DNA from: Pseudomonas sp. ACM7
GTDB lineage: Bacteria; Pseudomonadota; Gammaproteobacteria; Pseudomonadales; Pseudomonadaceae
Length of the DNA stretch: 64,000 nt
Reading direction: 5' to 3'
NCBI RefSeq assembly: GCF_004136015.1
Contig: NZ_CP024866.1
Coordinates: forward strand, 4,880,613-4,944,612
Shown piece by piece: positions 9,344-19,760 of this stretch (positions within the stretch are counted from its first letter, which is position 1; each line of letters starts with the position of its first letter). A program made the position numbers and the translations under genes. Below the pieces are notes generated by a model. It saw only the letters and a list, made by a program, of their open reading frames with translations. It ran no database searches and was not told the DNA's origin.

Positions 9344-10327
9344 TTACTGGGCGTCCGCCACTGGCGCTTTCTCACCGTGAGAGAGGCTGTAGACGTAAGC
9401 GGCCAGCAGGTGAACCTTGTCGTTGCCTTGCAGCTGTTCTTGCGCAGGCATCTGGCCCTGACGGCCGTAACGGATGGTCTGCTGCAGTTGAGCGAAGCTC
9501 GAACCGTAGATGAACGCGGCCGGGTGGGTCAGGTTAGGTGCGCCCATTGCTGGCGTACCTTTGCCTTCCGGACCGTGGCACACCGCGCAGTTGGCAGCGA
9601 ACAGCTTTTGGCCGGCAACCGGGTCAGCCTTGGTGCCTTCCGGCAGTTTGCGGCCATCGAGGTTGGTCAGTACGAACGCGGCAACGTTCGCAACGCCTTG
9701 CTCGCCGATCACTTCTGCCCAAGCCGGCATCACAGCGTGACGACCGCCCATGATGGTGGTCTTGATGGTTTGTGCTTCGCCGCCCCAGCGCCAGTCGGCG
9801 TCGGTCAGGTTAGGAAAGCCATAAGCGCCCTTGGCATCGGAACCGTGGCAGACCGAGCAGTTGGAGGCGAACAGACGGCCACCCATCTTCAGGGCTTGCG
9901 GGTCCTTGGCGACTTCTTCGATTGGCATGGAAGCGAACTTGGCGAAGATCGGGCCGAACTTGGCGTCCGACTTGGCCATTTCCTTTTCCCACTCGTGAAC
10001 GCCGGTCCAGCCGGTCTGGCCGTTGGCGAACGCGGTCTGCTTCTCGTTATCGAGGTAGTTGTAACCCGGCAGCAGGCCTTTCCAGTTACCCAGGCCCGGG
10101 TACAGAACCAGGTAGCCCAGGGCGAAGATGATGGTGCCCACGAACAGCATGAACCACCATTTCGGCAGTGGGTTGTCGTACTCCTCGATCCCGTCGAAGG
10201 AGTGGCCAACCGTTTCTTCGGTGGCTTCGCTGCGCTGGCCTTTACGGGTGGACAGCAGCAGCCAGGTCAGGGCGAAGATCGTGCCGAGACTGAGGACTGT
10301 GACGTACAGACTCCAGAACGTAGTCAT
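9344..10327 (-). CDS. ccoP1: cbb3-type cytochrome c oxidase subunit III (dihaem), copy 1
   Basis: CcoP passes electrons from soluble cytochromes c to CcoO. This 327-residue copy has two membrane helices near residues 7-26 and 57-77 and two c-haem sites, CSVCH (157-161) and CAVCH (247-251). The [15 protein letters not shown] segment near 44-58 is a CcoP hallmark. Its ATG overlaps the ccoQ1 stop by four bases. Compared with copy 2 it carries an extra segment of about 14 residues near 90-104. It is the last gene of the ccoN1O1Q1P1 operon. Confidence 0.97.
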   Translation of the reverse strand: MTTFWSLYVTVLSLGTIFALTWLLLSTRKGQRSEATEETVGHSFDGIEEYDNPLPKWWFMLFVGTIIFALGYLVLYPGLGNWKGLLPGYNYLDNEKQTAFANGQTGWTGVHEWEKEMAKSDAKFGPIFAKFASMPIEEVAKDPQALKMGGRLFASNCSVCHGSDAKGAYGFPNLTDADWRWGGEAQTIKTTIMGGRHAVMPAWAEVIGEQGVANVAAFVLTNLDGRKLPEGTKADPVAGQKLFAANCAVCHGPEGKGTPAMGAPNLTHPAAFIYGSSFAQLQQTIRYGRQGQMPAQEQLQGNDKVHLLAAYVYSLSHGEKAPVADAQ

Positions 10328-10509
10328 TCTTTGTTACTCCTAGAAGCTTGCTCGACGTGCTTGATGGCTTCGGGATCATCCGCGAAAGGCAGCAAGGTCG
10401 CGTCTTCAAACTCCGACTTGCGCTTGGGGCTGAATACCCACAACGCCAGACCGATGAAGGCCACCATCACAACAACGGTGCCCAGGCCACGAATCATCCC
10501 GATATCCAT
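10324..10509 (-). CDS. ccoQ1: cbb3-type oxidase subunit CcoQ, copy 1
   Basis: A 61-residue protein with one membrane helix ([20 protein letters not shown], about 7-26) followed by the [19 protein letters not shown] motif shared by CcoQ proteins. CcoQ stabilises the oxidase complex and is not catalytic. It lies 5 bases after ccoO1 and overlaps ccoP1 by 4 bases. Confidence 0.95.
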   Translation of the reverse strand: MDIGMIRGLGTVVVMVAFIGLALWVFSPKRKSEFEDATLLPFADDPEAIKHVEQASRSNKE

Positions 10510-10514
10510 CTAAA

Positions 10515-11123
10515 TCACCGTTTGCTTTTGATGATGGTGCCCAGGCCTTGCAGATAGGCCACCAGCGCGTCCATTTCGGTTTTGCCCTTCACAGCATCCT
10601 TGGCGCCGGCGATGTCTTCGTCGGTGTAAGGGACGCCGAGCGTGCGCAAGACTTCCATTTTCTTGGCGGTGTCTTTGCCGTCGAGCTTGTTTTCCACGAG
10701 GAACGGGTAGGCCGGCATTTTCGACTCAGGCACCACGTTGCGCGGGTTGTACAAGTGCGCACGCTGCCAGTCATCGGAGTAACGACCGCCAACACGGGCC
10801 AAGTCCGGACCGGTACGCTTGGAACCCCACAGGAACGGGTGGTCCCAGACGCTTTCACCGGCGACCGAGTAGTGGCCATAACGTTCGGTTTCAGCACGGA
10901 ACGGGCGGATCATCTGCGAGTGGCAGCCGACACAACCGTTGGCGATGAAAATGTCACGGCCTTCAAGTTCCAGCGCCGGGCGCGGCTTCATGCCTTCGAC
11001 CGGTTTGTTGGTCACGTCCTGAAAAAACAAGGGGACGATCTGGGTCAGGCCGCCGATGCTGACGGCGATAACCATGAAGAAGGCCAGCAGGCCAATGTTC
11101 TTCTCGACTGCTTCATGCTTCAT
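10515..11123 (-). CDS. ccoO1: cbb3-type cytochrome c oxidase subunit II (monohaem), copy 1
   Basis: A 202-residue membrane-anchored cytochrome c. The helix spans about residues 10-32, the haem site is CVGCH at 64-68, and the likely methionine ligand is in [26 protein letters not shown] is the conserved CcoO segment. The start codon shares one base with the ccoN1 stop (TGATG), so translation is coupled. It relays electrons from CcoP to CcoN. Confidence 0.97.
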   Translation of the reverse strand: MKHEAVEKNIGLLAFFMVIAVSIGGLTQIVPLFFQDVTNKPVEGMKPRPALELEGRDIFIANGCVGCHSQMIRPFRAETERYGHYSVAGESVWDHPFLWGSKRTGPDLARVGGRYSDDWQRAHLYNPRNVVPESKMPAYPFLVENKLDGKDTAKKMEVLRTLGVPYTDEDIAGAKDAVKGKTEMDALVAYLQGLGTIIKSKR

Positions 11124-12565
11124 CAGTGAGCTCCAACTACAGCAATCTGTTCAGCGGCTTTGGCTTCAGCCGGGTTCGAGGCACGTACGGTACGCCATAC
11201 GTTGTAGGCCATGAACAGCATGCCGCTGGCAAAGAACGCACCGCCCAGGGCGCGAACGATGAAACCAGGATGGCTGGCTTGCAGCGCTTCAACGAACGAG
11301 TAGGTGAGGGTGCCGTCGTCGTTGATTGCACGCCACATCAGACCCTGGGTGATGCCGTTGACCCACATCGAAGCGATGTACAGAACGGTACCGATGGTCG
11401 CGAGCCAGAAGTGCGTGTTGATCAGGCCGATGCTGTGCATCTGCACACGACCGAACAGTTTCGGGATCATGTGGTAGATGGCGCCGATCGAGATCATCGC
11501 CACCCAGCCCAAAGCACCGGCGTGTACGTGGCCGATGGTCCAGTCTGTGTAGTGAGACAGCGAGTTGACGGTCTTGATGGCCATCATCGGGCCTTCGAAG
11601 GTCGACATGCCGTAGAAGGCCAGGGACACAACGAGGAAGCGCAGGATCGGGTCGGTGCGCAGCTTATGCCAGGCGCCCGACAGGGTCATCATGCCATTGA
11701 TCATGCCGCCCCAGCTTGGTGCCAGCAGGATGATCGACATCGCCATGCCCAGCGACTGAGCCCAGTCCGGCAGCGCGGTGTAGTGCAGGTGGTGCGGACC
11801 GGCCCAGATGTACAGGGTGATCAGCGCCCAGAAGTGCACGATCGACAGGCGATAGGAGTAGATCGGACGCTCGGCCTGCTTCGGCACGAAGTAGTACATC
11901 ATCCCAAGGAAACCGGTGGTCAAGAAGAAACCCACGGCGTTGTGGCCGTACCACCACTGGATCATTGCGTCAGTCGCACCCGAATAGGCGGAGTAGGACT
12001 TGAACAGGCTGACTGGTAGCGACATGTGGTTGACGATGTGCAGCATCGCCGTCACGACGATGAAGGCACCGTAGAACCAGTTACCCACATAGATGTGCTT
12101 GGTCTTGCGCTTGACGATGGTTCCGAAGAACACCGCACCGTAGGTCACCCAGACGATAGCCAGCAGGATAGCCAGGGGCCATTCCAGTTCCGCGTATTCC
12201 TTGGTGGTGGTGTAACCCAGCGGCAAGGTAACGATCGCGCCGACGATTACAGCCTGCCATCCCCAGAAGTGGAAGGCCGCCATACGGTCGGAAATCAGTC
12301 GCGTTTGGCAGGTTCGCTGCACGACGTAATAAGAAGTGGCAAACAGTGCACAACCACCGAAGGCGAAAATCACCAGGTTGGTGTGCAACGGGCGTAAGCG
12401 TCCAAAAGTCGTCCACGGCAGACCGAAGTTCAATTCCGGCCATACAAGCTGTGAGGCGATGAAGACACCAAGCCCCATGCCAAGGATCCCCCAGACCACC
12501 GTCATGATGGCGAACTGGCGGACTACCTTATAGTTATAAGCAGTCGGACTGATTGCTGTGCTCAT
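11123..12565 (-). CDS. ccoN1: cbb3-type cytochrome c oxidase catalytic subunit I, copy 1
   Basis: Catalytic haem-copper subunit that reduces oxygen to water with high affinity and pumps protons. The start [18 protein letters not shown] gives 480 residues, the family size; an open frame extends far upstream but has no support. Twelve or so membrane helices are present, with the CuB and haem histidine regions [24 protein letters not shown] and the HVHAGALGW segment. Only scattered differences separate it from CcoN2, and many stretches of DNA are almost identical. The start of the first operon is preceded by 483 bases of non-coding DNA. Confidence 0.97.
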   Translation of the reverse strand: MSTAISPTAYNYKVVRQFAIMTVVWGILGMGLGVFIASQLVWPELNFGLPWTTFGRLRPLHTNLVIFAFGGCALFATSYYVVQRTCQTRLISDRMAAFHFWGWQAVIVGAIVTLPLGYTTTKEYAELEWPLAILLAIVWVTYGAVFFGTIVKRKTKHIYVGNWFYGAFIVVTAMLHIVNHMSLPVSLFKSYSAYSGATDAMIQWWYGHNAVGFFLTTGFLGMMYYFVPKQAERPIYSYRLSIVHFWALITLYIWAGPHHLHYTALPDWAQSLGMAMSIILLAPSWGGMINGMMTLSGAWHKLRTDPILRFLVVSLAFYGMSTFEGPMMAIKTVNSLSHYTDWTIGHVHAGALGWVAMISIGAIYHMIPKLFGRVQMHSIGLINTHFWLATIGTVLYIASMWVNGITQGLMWRAINDDGTLTYSFVEALQASHPGFIVRALGGAFFASGMLFMAYNVWRTVRASNPAEAKAAEQIAVVGAH

Positions 12566-13048
12566 TCTAAGGTTCCACGGTTTGGGTGTTTTATTAGGAG
12601 TAAAAATCGGCCGCAAGTATGGAGAAAGCGGGGGGTCATTGCAACGCGCCATGACCTGGGTCAATGCTTTCAAAAGCTGATTCTGCGGCCTTTCCATGCG
12701 CCGCGTAGGGACAAAATTGCCCAAGGGCAAAATGTCGCAGCAGACGAAAATGGTGAGGGGGTCAGGTCGGATGTAACGGGGTGTGTTCAAACACAACGAT
12801 CGGGTGACAGATGGCAATTGGCACGACAGCCGGTATCTACCAGCCTTTGCGGCTTGTCATCGAGCAGATTCGTCGAACACATCGGGTTGGGTCGACCTGG
12901 AACCGGCTCATGCCAGTCCGCATCGGGGGAAGCTTAGACCCGAATCTGGTGAACCGAAAGGAGGACCAACGGAGGGGTGCGACACTTGGTCGCAAAGGGG
13001 CAGGGAACTGCCGCATCCGGGAGAATGCGGCAGCAGAGCGGTCGAGAT
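12566..13048 (-). promoter_or_regulatory. non-coding region between ccoP2 and ccoN1 with an Anr-like site
   Basis: These 483 bases hold no gene that I can support. On the minus strand TTGACCCAGGTCAT (12651-12664) matches TTGAC-N4-GTCAA except for the last base and lies 86 bases before ccoN1, so the operon may respond weakly to Anr. I see no clear terminator after ccoP2 apart from a short GC-rich inverted repeat near 13005-13035 (ACTGCCGCATCC / GAATGCGGCAG), which lacks a good T run. Confidence 0.5.
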
Positions 13049-14002
13049 TTATTCGTGTTTGCCTTCAGCCTGCAAACGCTCGGTGCTCAGACCGTGAGAC
13101 AGGCTGTAAACGTAAGCGGCCAGCAATTGCACCTTGTCGTTGCCGAGCAGTTCGTTCTGCGCCGGCATATGGCCCTGGCGGCCATGACGAATGGTCTGTT
13201 GCAGTTGCGCCAGGCTTGTTCCGTAGATAAAACCGGCCGGTTGCGTCAGATTCGGCGCGCCCATGGCTTCAGTGCCCTGGCCGTTTGCCCCATGACAGGC
13301 TACGCACATGGTGCTGAACGCTTGCTGTCCGGCGTTCAGATCGGCGCCACTGTCGGCCGGCAAAGGCAGGCCGGCCAGTTCATGACGTACATAGGCGGCA
13401 ACGTTTTTCACACCAGCATCACCAAGGATTTCACCCCAGGCCGGCATCGCGGCCATGCGACCGCCCATGATCGTCGTTTTGATCATCTCGGCGTCGCCAC
13501 CCCAGCGCCAGCTGGTGTCCGCCAGGTTTGGGAAGCCGAAAGCGCCCTTGGCATCCGAGCCGTGGCAGACCGCGCAATTGGAGGCAAACAGGCGACCGCC
13601 CATTTTCAAAGCTAGAGGGTCCGTTGCCACTTCTTCCACAGGCATCGCCGCGAATTTGGCGAAGATCGGCCCGAACTTCGCGTCCGACTTGGCCATTTCC
13701 TTTTCCCACTCGTGGACGCCGGTCCAGCCGTCCTCGTAACCCGGCAGAATGCCTTTCCAGTTTCCCAGCCCTGGGTAAAGCACCAGATAGCCCACGGCAA
13801 ATACCAGCGTGCCGGCGAACAGCATGAACCACCACTGCGGCAGCGGGTTGTCGTACTCCTCGATGCCGTCGAAGCTGTGGCCCATGGTCTGGTCGACGCT
13901 GCCCTTGGTTTCGCCCTTGCGGGTGCCGATGAGCAGCCAGGTCAGGCCGATCAGGCTGCCGATGGTCAGTACGCAGATCCACGTACTCCAGAAGGTGGTC
14001 AT
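13049..14002 (-). CDS. ccoP2: cbb3-type cytochrome c oxidase subunit III (dihaem), copy 2
   Basis: Second CcoP, 317 residues, with the same layout as copy 1: helices near 7-26 and 57-77, haem sites CAVCH (143-147) and CVACH (233-237), and [15 protein letters not shown]. It is shorter because about 14 residues between the helix pair and the [15 protein letters not shown] segment are missing. Overlaps ccoQ2 by 4 bases. Last gene of the distal oxidase operon, the copy that carries the better Anr box. Confidence 0.96.
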   Translation of the reverse strand: MTTFWSTWICVLTIGSLIGLTWLLIGTRKGETKGSVDQTMGHSFDGIEEYDNPLPQWWFMLFAGTLVFAVGYLVLYPGLGNWKGILPGYEDGWTGVHEWEKEMAKSDAKFGPIFAKFAAMPVEEVATDPLALKMGGRLFASNCAVCHGSDAKGAFGFPNLADTSWRWGGDAEMIKTTIMGGRMAAMPAWGEILGDAGVKNVAAYVRHELAGLPLPADSGADLNAGQQAFSTMCVACHGANGQGTEAMGAPNLTQPAGFIYGTSLAQLQQTIRHGRQGHMPAQNELLGNDKVQLLAAYVYSLSHGLSTERLQAEGKHE

Positions 14003-14217
14003 GGCCGGGTACTCCTTGTTTCAGGTTCTTGGGTGGCGTCATCGGGTAGCGGTTCATCGGCGAACGGCAGCAAACGCGCTTCGGCGAATTCCGGATTGCG
14101 CTTGCTGTTGAACACCCACAGCGTCAGGCCGACGAAGGCTACGAACACCACGACCGTGCCCAGGCCGCGGATCATTCCACTGCTCATTTCGCTTACGATT
14201 TCAAAGGGCATGGCCAT
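13999..14217 (-). CDS. ccoQ2: cbb3-type oxidase subunit CcoQ, copy 2
   Basis: A 72-residue single-helix protein. The core [20 protein letters not shown] and the [19 protein letters not shown] tail match CcoQ1, while an extra N-terminal stretch of about 11 residues precedes it. The start at [11 protein letters not shown] is favoured by GAGGTGAG just upstream; internal ATGs at MPFEIV or MSSGMIRG are possible. It sits 3 bases after ccoO2. Confidence 0.92.
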   Translation of the reverse strand: MAMPFEIVSEMSSGMIRGLGTVVVFVAFVGLTLWVFNSKRNPEFAEARLLPFADEPLPDDATQEPETRSTRP

Positions 14218-14220
14218 GGC

Positions 14221-14829
14221 TCACCTCTTGCTCTTGATGGATGTGCCCAGCACTTGCAGGTAAGCGACCAGCGCGTCCATTTCGGTCTTGCCCTGGAGCG
14301 AAGCGACTGAGCCTGCGATGTCATCGTCGGTGTATGGCACGCCGAGGGTGCGCATCGCCTTGATCTTGCCTTCGGTGTGGCTGCTGTCGAGTTGATTGGC
14401 CACCAGCCACGGATAGCCGGGCATTTTCGATTCCGGCACCACGTTGCGCGGGTTGTACAAATGCGCACGGTGCCAGTCTTCGGAGTAGCGACCACCGACC
14501 CGGGCCAGGTCCGGACCGGTACGTTTCGAGCCCCACAGGAACGGATGATCCCAGACGCTTTCACCGGCCACCGAGTAGTGGCCGTAGCGTTCGGTCTCGG
14601 CGCGAAACGGCCGGATCATCTGCGAATGGCAGCCGACGCAGCCTTCGCGGATGTAGATGTCGCGACCTTCCAGTTGCAGCGCGGTGTAGGGCTTCATGCC
14701 TTCCACCGGTTTATTGGTCACGTCCTGGAAGAACAGCGGGACGATCTGGGTCAGACCGCCAATGCTCACGGCCAGCACCATCAGCAACATCAGCAGGCCG
14801 ACGTTTTTCTCGATTGTTTCGTGTTTCAT
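14221..14829 (-). CDS. ccoO2: cbb3-type cytochrome c oxidase subunit II (monohaem), copy 2
   Basis: Monohaem subunit of 202 residues, starting [16 protein letters not shown]. One membrane anchor (about 10-32) and the haem motif CVGCH at 64-68 are present, along with [18 protein letters not shown]. It differs from CcoO1 mostly in the last 60 residues. An in-frame ATG 12 codons upstream would overlap ccoN2 and is less likely; GGAGGCCGCC lies before the chosen start. Confidence 0.97.
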   Translation of the reverse strand: MKHETIEKNVGLLMLLMVLAVSIGGLTQIVPLFFQDVTNKPVEGMKPYTALQLEGRDIYIREGCVGCHSQMIRPFRAETERYGHYSVAGESVWDHPFLWGSKRTGPDLARVGGRYSEDWHRAHLYNPRNVVPESKMPGYPWLVANQLDSSHTEGKIKAMRTLGVPYTDDDIAGSVASLQGKTEMDALVAYLQVLGTSIKSKR

Positions 14830-14839
14830 GGCGGCCTCC

Positions 14840-16264
14840 TCAGGCGATCTGCGCAGCAGCGGCAACTTCGGCAGGCTGCGAGGCCCGCACGGTGCGCCAG
14901 GTGTTGTAGGCCATCAGCAACATGCCGCTGAAGAAGATCGCACCGCCCACCAGTCGCACGACGAAGCCTGGTTGGCTGGCCACCAGGGTTTCGACGAAGG
15001 AGTAGGTCAGCGTGCCGTCTTCATTGACGGCGCGCCACATGAGGCCTTGGGCGATGCCGTTGACCCACATCGAAGCGATGTACAGCACGGTGCCGATGGT
15101 GGCGAGCCAGAAGTGCGCGTTGATCAGGCCGATGCTGTGCATCTGCGTGCGGCCAAAGATTTTCGGGATCATGTGGTACAGCGCGCCGATCGAGATCATC
15201 GCTACCCAACCAAGGGCGCCGGCGTGAACGTGGCCGATGGTCCAGTCGGTGTAGTGGGAGAGGGCGTTGACCGTTTTGATGGCCATCATCGGCCCTTCGA
15301 AGGTCGACATGCCGTAGAACGCCAGCGAGACCACGAGGAAGCGCAGGATCGGGTCGCTACGCAACTTATGCCAGGCGCCCGAGAGCGTCATCATGCCGTT
15401 GATCATCCCGCCCCAGCTCGGCGCCAGCAGGATCAGCGACATCACCATGCCCAGCGACTGTGCCCAGTCCGGCAGCGCGGTGTAGTGCAAGTGGTGCGGA
15501 CCGGCCCAGATGTACAGGGTGATCAGCGCCCAGAAGTGCACGATCGACAAGCGATAGGAATACACCGGACGCTCGGCCTGTTTCGGCACGAAGTAGTACA
15601 TCATCCCGAGGAAACCGGCGGTGAGGAAAAAGCCTACGGCGTTGTGCCCGTACCACCACTGAACCATGGCATCGGTCGCACCCGCGTACACCGAGTAGGA
15701 CTTGGTGAAACTCACCGGCAGTTCAAGGTTGTTGACGATGTGCAGAATCGCCACGGTGATGATGAACGCGCCGAAGAACCAGTTGCCGACGTAGATGTGC
15801 TTGGTCTTGCGCTTGGCCAGTGTGCCGAAGAACACCACGGCGTAGGCGACCCAGACGATGGTGATCAGAATGTCGATCGGCCATTCCAGCTCGGCGTATT
15901 CCTTGGAACTGGTGTAACCCAGCGGCAAGCTGATCGCCGCCAGCAGGATTACCACTTGCCAACCCCAGAAGCAGAACGCGGCGATTTTCGGCGCGAACAA
16001 TTGAGTCTGACAGGTGCGCTGCACCGAATAGAACGAACTGGCGAACAGGGCGCAACCGCCGAAAGCGAAGATCACTGCGTTGGTGTGCAACGGGCGCAAA
16101 CGCCCGAAGCTGGTCCACGGCAGATTGAAGTTGAGTTCAGGCCAGACCAATTGAGCCGCGAGAAAAACCCCGAGCCCCATGCCGACGATGCCCCACACCA
16201 CCGTCATAATGGCGAATTGGCGGACCACCTTGTAGTTGTAGGCGGTACTGATAGAAGTGTTCAT
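14840..16264 (-). CDS. ccoN2: cbb3-type cytochrome c oxidase catalytic subunit I, copy 2
   Basis: Catalytic subunit of the second oxidase, 474 residues from [17 protein letters not shown]. The histidine regions [24 protein letters not shown] and HVHAGALGW are all kept, so it should be active. By position (distal to ccoG) and by its upstream Anr box it corresponds to the low-oxygen-induced Cco2 of P. aeruginosa; that assignment rests on known family behaviour. Divergent from the hydrolase gene at 16374. Confidence 0.97.
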   Translation of the reverse strand: MNTSISTAYNYKVVRQFAIMTVVWGIVGMGLGVFLAAQLVWPELNFNLPWTSFGRLRPLHTNAVIFAFGGCALFASSFYSVQRTCQTQLFAPKIAAFCFWGWQVVILLAAISLPLGYTSSKEYAELEWPIDILITIVWVAYAVVFFGTLAKRKTKHIYVGNWFFGAFIITVAILHIVNNLELPVSFTKSYSVYAGATDAMVQWWYGHNAVGFFLTAGFLGMMYYFVPKQAERPVYSYRLSIVHFWALITLYIWAGPHHLHYTALPDWAQSLGMVMSLILLAPSWGGMINGMMTLSGAWHKLRSDPILRFLVVSLAFYGMSTFEGPMMAIKTVNALSHYTDWTIGHVHAGALGWVAMISIGALYHMIPKIFGRTQMHSIGLINAHFWLATIGTVLYIASMWVNGIAQGLMWRAVNEDGTLTYSFVETLVASQPGFVVRLVGGAIFFSGMLLMAYNTWRTVRASQPAEVAAAAQIA

Positions 16265-16373
16265 GGTTCCCCATCCACGGTTCAGCCGAAGTGAAGGCCC
16301 GCCTTTGCGAGTAAGCCGCATGGCAGACGCTCCCTTCGCCTGGAGTTATAGGCAGACTAAAAGCGAGGTAAGC

Positions 16374-17051
16374 ATGGACAAAGAGCACAAGGCCAGTATT
16401 GACGGGGATCAATGGGCGCAGTGTGTGCGGGATCATGGATGGTTGTGGAATGCCGCCTCAGCGCCGGCATCGGCGACGTTGATCCTCGCCCATGGCGCCG
16501 GTGCGCCAATGGACAGCGCCTGGATGAACGACATGGCTGCGCGCCTTGCTGCATCTGGGATCAACGTGCTGCGCTTCGAGTTTCCGTACATGGCGCAACG
16601 GCGTGTTGATGGGGGTAAGCGTCCTCCGAACCCGGCACCGAAACTGCTCGAGTGTTGGCGTGAGGTCTATGCGGTGGTGCGACGCCATGTCGCTGGGCGT
16701 CTGGCCATTGGGGGCAAGTCCATGGGCGGGCGGATGGCGAGTTTGTTGGCGGATGAATTGGGGGCGGATGCGCTGGTGTGCCTCGGGTATCCGTTTTATG
16801 CGGTGGGGAAACCGGAGAAGCCTCGGGTTGAGCATTTGGCCGGGTTAAAGACGCGCACGTTGATTGTTCAGGGCGAACGGGATGCGTTGGGCAATCGCGA
16901 GGCCGTCGAGGCTTACACGTTGGCACCGAGTATCGAGGTGTTCTGGCTGGTGGCGGGGGATCATGATTTGAAGCCGTTGAAGGCTTCCGGGTTTATCCAT
17001 GAGCAACATCTGGCGGCTGCGGCGCAGAAGGTTGCCGAATTTCTTCAGTGA
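16374..17051 (+). CDS. alpha/beta hydrolase of the KANL3/Tex30 type
   Basis: A 225-residue cytosolic alpha/beta hydrolase. LILAHGAGAPMDS provides the oxyanion region near residue 40, GGKSMGGRMAS the nucleophile serine elbow near residue 120, IVQGERDALG the acid segment, and GDHDLKP the histidine near the end. The start MDKEHKASIDGDQ is chosen because AGGT stands just before it and the upstream open codons resemble promoter DNA. Substrate unknown; the family is described as dienelactone-hydrolase-like. An Anr box for the divergent ccoN2 lies within its first codons. Confidence 0.85.
   Translation: MDKEHKASIDGDQWAQCVRDHGWLWNAASAPASATLILAHGAGAPMDSAWMNDMAARLAASGINVLRFEFPYMAQRRVDGGKRPPNPAPKLLECWREVYAVVRRHVAGRLAIGGKSMGGRMASLLADELGADALVCLGYPFYAVGKPEKPRVEHLAGLKTRTLIVQGERDALGNREAVEAYTLAPSIEVFWLVAGDHDLKPLKASGFIHEQHLAAAAQKVAEFLQ
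16399..16412 (-). promoter_or_regulatory. Anr box for the ccoN2O2Q2P2 operon
   Basis: TTGACGGGGATCAA matches the Anr/FNR consensus TTGAY-N4-RTCAA at every fixed position. It lies 135 bases upstream of the ccoN2 start. The site falls inside codons 9-13 of the divergent hydrolase gene if that gene starts at 16374. Confidence 0.75.
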
Positions 17052-17072
17052 AATTTGCGGTGTCGATCAAGG

Positions 17073-17172
17073 CCCCATCGCGAGCAAGCTCGCTCCCACA
17101 TTTTGATTTGTGATGTGAATCAGATCTTCATCCACCGCAAATCCCCTGTGGGAGCGAGCTTGCTCGCGATAG
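17073..17172. repeat. REPIN (two inverted REP arms)
   Basis: Left arm ATCGCGAGCAAGCTCGCTCC (17077-17100) and right arm GTGGGAGCGAGCTTGCTCGC (17148-17168) face each other across about 50 bases. It lies between the convergent hydrolase and aer genes. Confidence 0.9.
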
Positions 17173-17206
17173 CTGTCTGCCAGGCGACATCACTTTCGGG
17201 TTGGCA

Positions 17207-17243
17207 ATAAAAACCCGGAAGCTTTCACTGTCCGGGTTTTTAT
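17207..17243 (-). terminator. terminator between aer and the hydrolase
   Basis: Stem ATAAAAACCCGGA / TCCGGGTTTTTAT with an 11-base loop. It has A and T runs on both sides and can serve both convergent genes; it is closest to the aer stop (15 bases). Confidence 0.88.
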
Positions 17244-17257
17244 CTTTCCAGCGACTG

Positions 17258-18823
17258 TTAGCGGTTAAACCGCTCCACCAACGAATACTGGGTATTCGCA
17301 GTCTTTGTCAGCTCTTCACTCAACAACGCCGAGTGTTGCGCCTGTTCCGAGGTCTGATCCGCCAGGTGCGAGATGTTGCTGATGTTGCGGCTGATTTCTT
17401 CGGCCACTGCACTTTGCTCTTCGGTAGCCGCAGCGATCTGGGTGGTCATGTCGGTGATGTTGGCCACCGCTTCGCTGATCCCCACCAGTGCCTGATCCGC
17501 TTCCAATACCCGCGCAACACCTTCTTCGGCCTGGCGATGCCCGGCTTCCATGGTTTGCACCGCGGTGCTGGCGGTCTGTTGCAGCTTGGCGATCAGGGCG
17601 TGGATCTGCCCGGTGGATTCGCTGGTGCGTTGCGCCAGTTGACGGACTTCGTCAGCCACCACCGCAAAGCCACGACCCATCTCGCCGGCACGGGCCGCTT
17701 CGATGGCTGCGTTCAACGCCAGCAGGTTGGTCTGGTCGGCGATGCCTTTGATCACATCGACCACGCCACCGATTTCGTCGCTGTCCTTGGCCAGTTGGGT
17801 CACGGTCAGGCCGGTTTCACCGACCACCACCGACAGGCGCTGGATGGCTTCGCGGGTTTCCCCGGCGATGTCGCGGCCGCGACCGGTCAGGCGATTGGCT
17901 TCCTGAGTCGCATCGGCCGTGCGCTGCACGTGGCTGGCGACTTCCTGAGTGGTGGCGGCCATCTGATTGACGGCGGTGGCCACTTGCTCGGTTTCGACGC
18001 GTTGGCGTTCCAGGCCGTTGGAGCTGTTATGCGCCAGGGTATCGGACTGTTTCGCTTGGTCGCTCAGGTGCTCGGCGGTGTCCTGCAGACGAGTCAGGCA
18101 GGTTTTCAGGCGGGCTTCCTGGCTGAGGATCGACATCTCCAGACGCGCCTGGGCGCCGCGACTGTCGGTGTACATCTGCGCGATCAGCGGGTCGGAGGTC
18201 GTCTGCCCGGCCAGGTGCAGCAGACGCTTGAGGCCGCGCTGTTGCCAGCTCAACCCCAACAGACCCAATGGCACTGACAGGCCGGCGGCCAACGCAAAAC
18301 CCCATTGGGAATTGAGCGACGCGCCGATCATGAAGCTCAGCTGGCTGACCAGAATGAACGGCAGCCAGTCCTGCAGCACCGGCAGCCATTTGTCTGTTGA
18401 AGGAATCGCCGACTTGCCCTGGTTGATGCGTTGGTAGAGCGCTTCGGCACGGCGGATCTGCTCGGCGGTGGGTTTGACCCGCACCGATTCGTAACCGACC
18501 ACCTGATTGCCTTCGAAAACCGGCGTGACATAGGCGTTAACCCAGTAGTGATCACCGGCCTTGCAGCGATTCTTGACAATGCCCATCCATGGCAAGCCTT
18601 GTTTCAGTGTGCCCCACATGTGCGCGAATACCGCGGCCGGGACGTCAGGGTGACGGACCAGGTTATGCGGCGCACGGATCAGCTCTTCACGAGAATACCC
18701 ACTGATCTCGACGAAAGCGTCGTTGCAATAGGTGATCACGCCCTTGGCATCGGTGGTGGAAATCAACCGTTGCTGAACCGGGAAGGTCCGTTCGCGTTGT
18801 GTAATGGGCTGGTTGTTACGCAT
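17258..18823 (-). CDS. aer: aerotaxis receptor Aer (PAS-containing chemoreceptor)
   Basis: Chemoreceptor of 521 residues, the length of P. aeruginosa Aer, with the start [22 protein letters not shown] domain (about 12-120: [43 protein letters not shown]) should bind FAD and sense redox state. A hydrophobic pair lies near 155-200. The C-terminal two thirds form the coiled-coil signalling domain with the hairpin tip [18 protein letters not shown]. It guides cells to preferred oxygen levels, in keeping with the neighbouring oxidase genes. Confidence 0.93.
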   Translation of the reverse strand: MRNNQPITQRERTFPVQQRLISTTDAKGVITYCNDAFVEISGYSREELIRAPHNLVRHPDVPAAVFAHMWGTLKQGLPWMGIVKNRCKAGDHYWVNAYVTPVFEGNQVVGYESVRVKPTAEQIRRAEALYQRINQGKSAIPSTDKWLPVLQDWLPFILVSQLSFMIGASLNSQWGFALAAGLSVPLGLLGLSWQQRGLKRLLHLAGQTTSDPLIAQMYTDSRGAQARLEMSILSQEARLKTCLTRLQDTAEHLSDQAKQSDTLAHNSSNGLERQRVETEQVATAVNQMAATTQEVASHVQRTADATQEANRLTGRGRDIAGETREAIQRLSVVVGETGLTVTQLAKDSDEIGGVVDVIKGIADQTNLLALNAAIEAARAGEMGRGFAVVADEVRQLAQRTSESTGQIHALIAKLQQTASTAVQTMEAGHRQAEEGVARVLEADQALVGISEAVANITDMTTQIAAATEEQSAVAEEISRNISNISHLADQTSEQAQHSALLSEELTKTANTQYSLVERFNR

Positions 18824-18926
18824 GGCTTTTTCAATCCGCAAGGCTTTGACGGGTTGTCGGCATCGTCAGCCATTTATTGAGATTATTTTTCAGTAATCAG
18901 TGGCGCGTCGCAAAACGACCCTTGCG

Positions 18927-19718
18927 TCAGCCGGCGAGCATCGGATAGGTGAACAGGCCGAAGTGCAGCAGGTTCAGGCCGAAATGGGTGGCGATGGCCG
19001 CACCCAAGCCACCAAAACGGTAGGCCAGACCATAGCCGACACCCGCCAGACTCGCCAGCAACACCCATTGCCAGCCGGCGCCCACATGCACCAGGCCGAA
19101 CAGCAGCGAGGCGAGGAGCAGGGCGAGGTTTTCACCGTAGGGCAGGTTTTTGAAGTGCCGGGTCAGACCGCCCTGGATGTAGCCGCGAAACAGCGCCTCC
19201 TCCACCAGCGTCACCAGCAGCAAATTGTTAAGCGCCCACAGCCAGGCTTGATCCGGCCACTTCGGTGCCCAGCTGATCACGCCCAGCAACAGCGCGCCAC
19301 CCAAGGCCAGCGCGGCGCTCAACGTCAGCCCCAGCGCGGTGGCATAGATGGAAAGGCGCAGCGAACGTCGACCGACAATCCACGGGCAAGCCAGCAAAAG
19401 CCAGAACCCGATCAGGGGTTTGTCCTGATTCAGGTACATGAAAAACGGCACGGCATCGTCGGTGAATCGCTGAGAGGCGAAACCACGACCGTTGTAGAAA
19501 CCGGGAAGCCAGTGCATCGCCAGTGCCAGGACCAGGACGAAGAACACCCCATGACCGAGGTAGCGGCCGGCTTGAACCTTTTGCTGGCGCACGGCGAAAC
19601 CTGTGAACAGCAACAATGCGACGGAGATTAGGGCCAGCCAGCCGAGTTGGCCGTAGATCAGTGCCAGACCATAGCCGAGGGAGAGGAGGGCCAGGTAGTT
19701 CCATGGCAGGGCAATCAT
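18927..19718 (-). CDS. CPBP family intramembrane metalloprotease
   Basis: A 263-residue membrane protein starting MIALPWNYLALLSLGYG; the longer open frame upstream runs through a REPIN and is not used. About seven or eight helices. The CAAX/CPBP motif EEALFRGYIQGG lies near residue 171, followed by LLFGLVHVGAGW and ATHFGLNLLHFG, which supply the catalytic glutamates and histidines of the Rce1/CPBP fold. Substrate unknown; bacterial members have been linked to peptide processing or protein modification. Confidence 0.9.
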   Translation of the reverse strand: MIALPWNYLALLSLGYGLALIYGQLGWLALISVALLLFTGFAVRQQKVQAGRYLGHGVFFVLVLALAMHWLPGFYNGRGFASQRFTDDAVPFFMYLNQDKPLIGFWLLLACPWIVGRRSLRLSIYATALGLTLSAALALGGALLLGVISWAPKWPDQAWLWALNNLLLVTLVEEALFRGYIQGGLTRHFKNLPYGENLALLLASLLFGLVHVGAGWQWVLLASLAGVGYGLAYRFGGLGAAIATHFGLNLLHFGLFTYPMLAG

Positions 19719-19760
19719 TGAAAATCCTTGTGTCCGAAGTGTTGCGGGTTGACTCGGTCC

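Noticed and set aside
12783..13230. Open frames in the gap between the two oxidase operons
   Set aside because: They run into the ccoP2 coding region on the other strand, lack ribosome sites and show no recognisable domain.
18824..18926. Anr box before aer
   Set aside because: TTGACGGGTTGTC near 18846 has a good first half but the second half is out of register.
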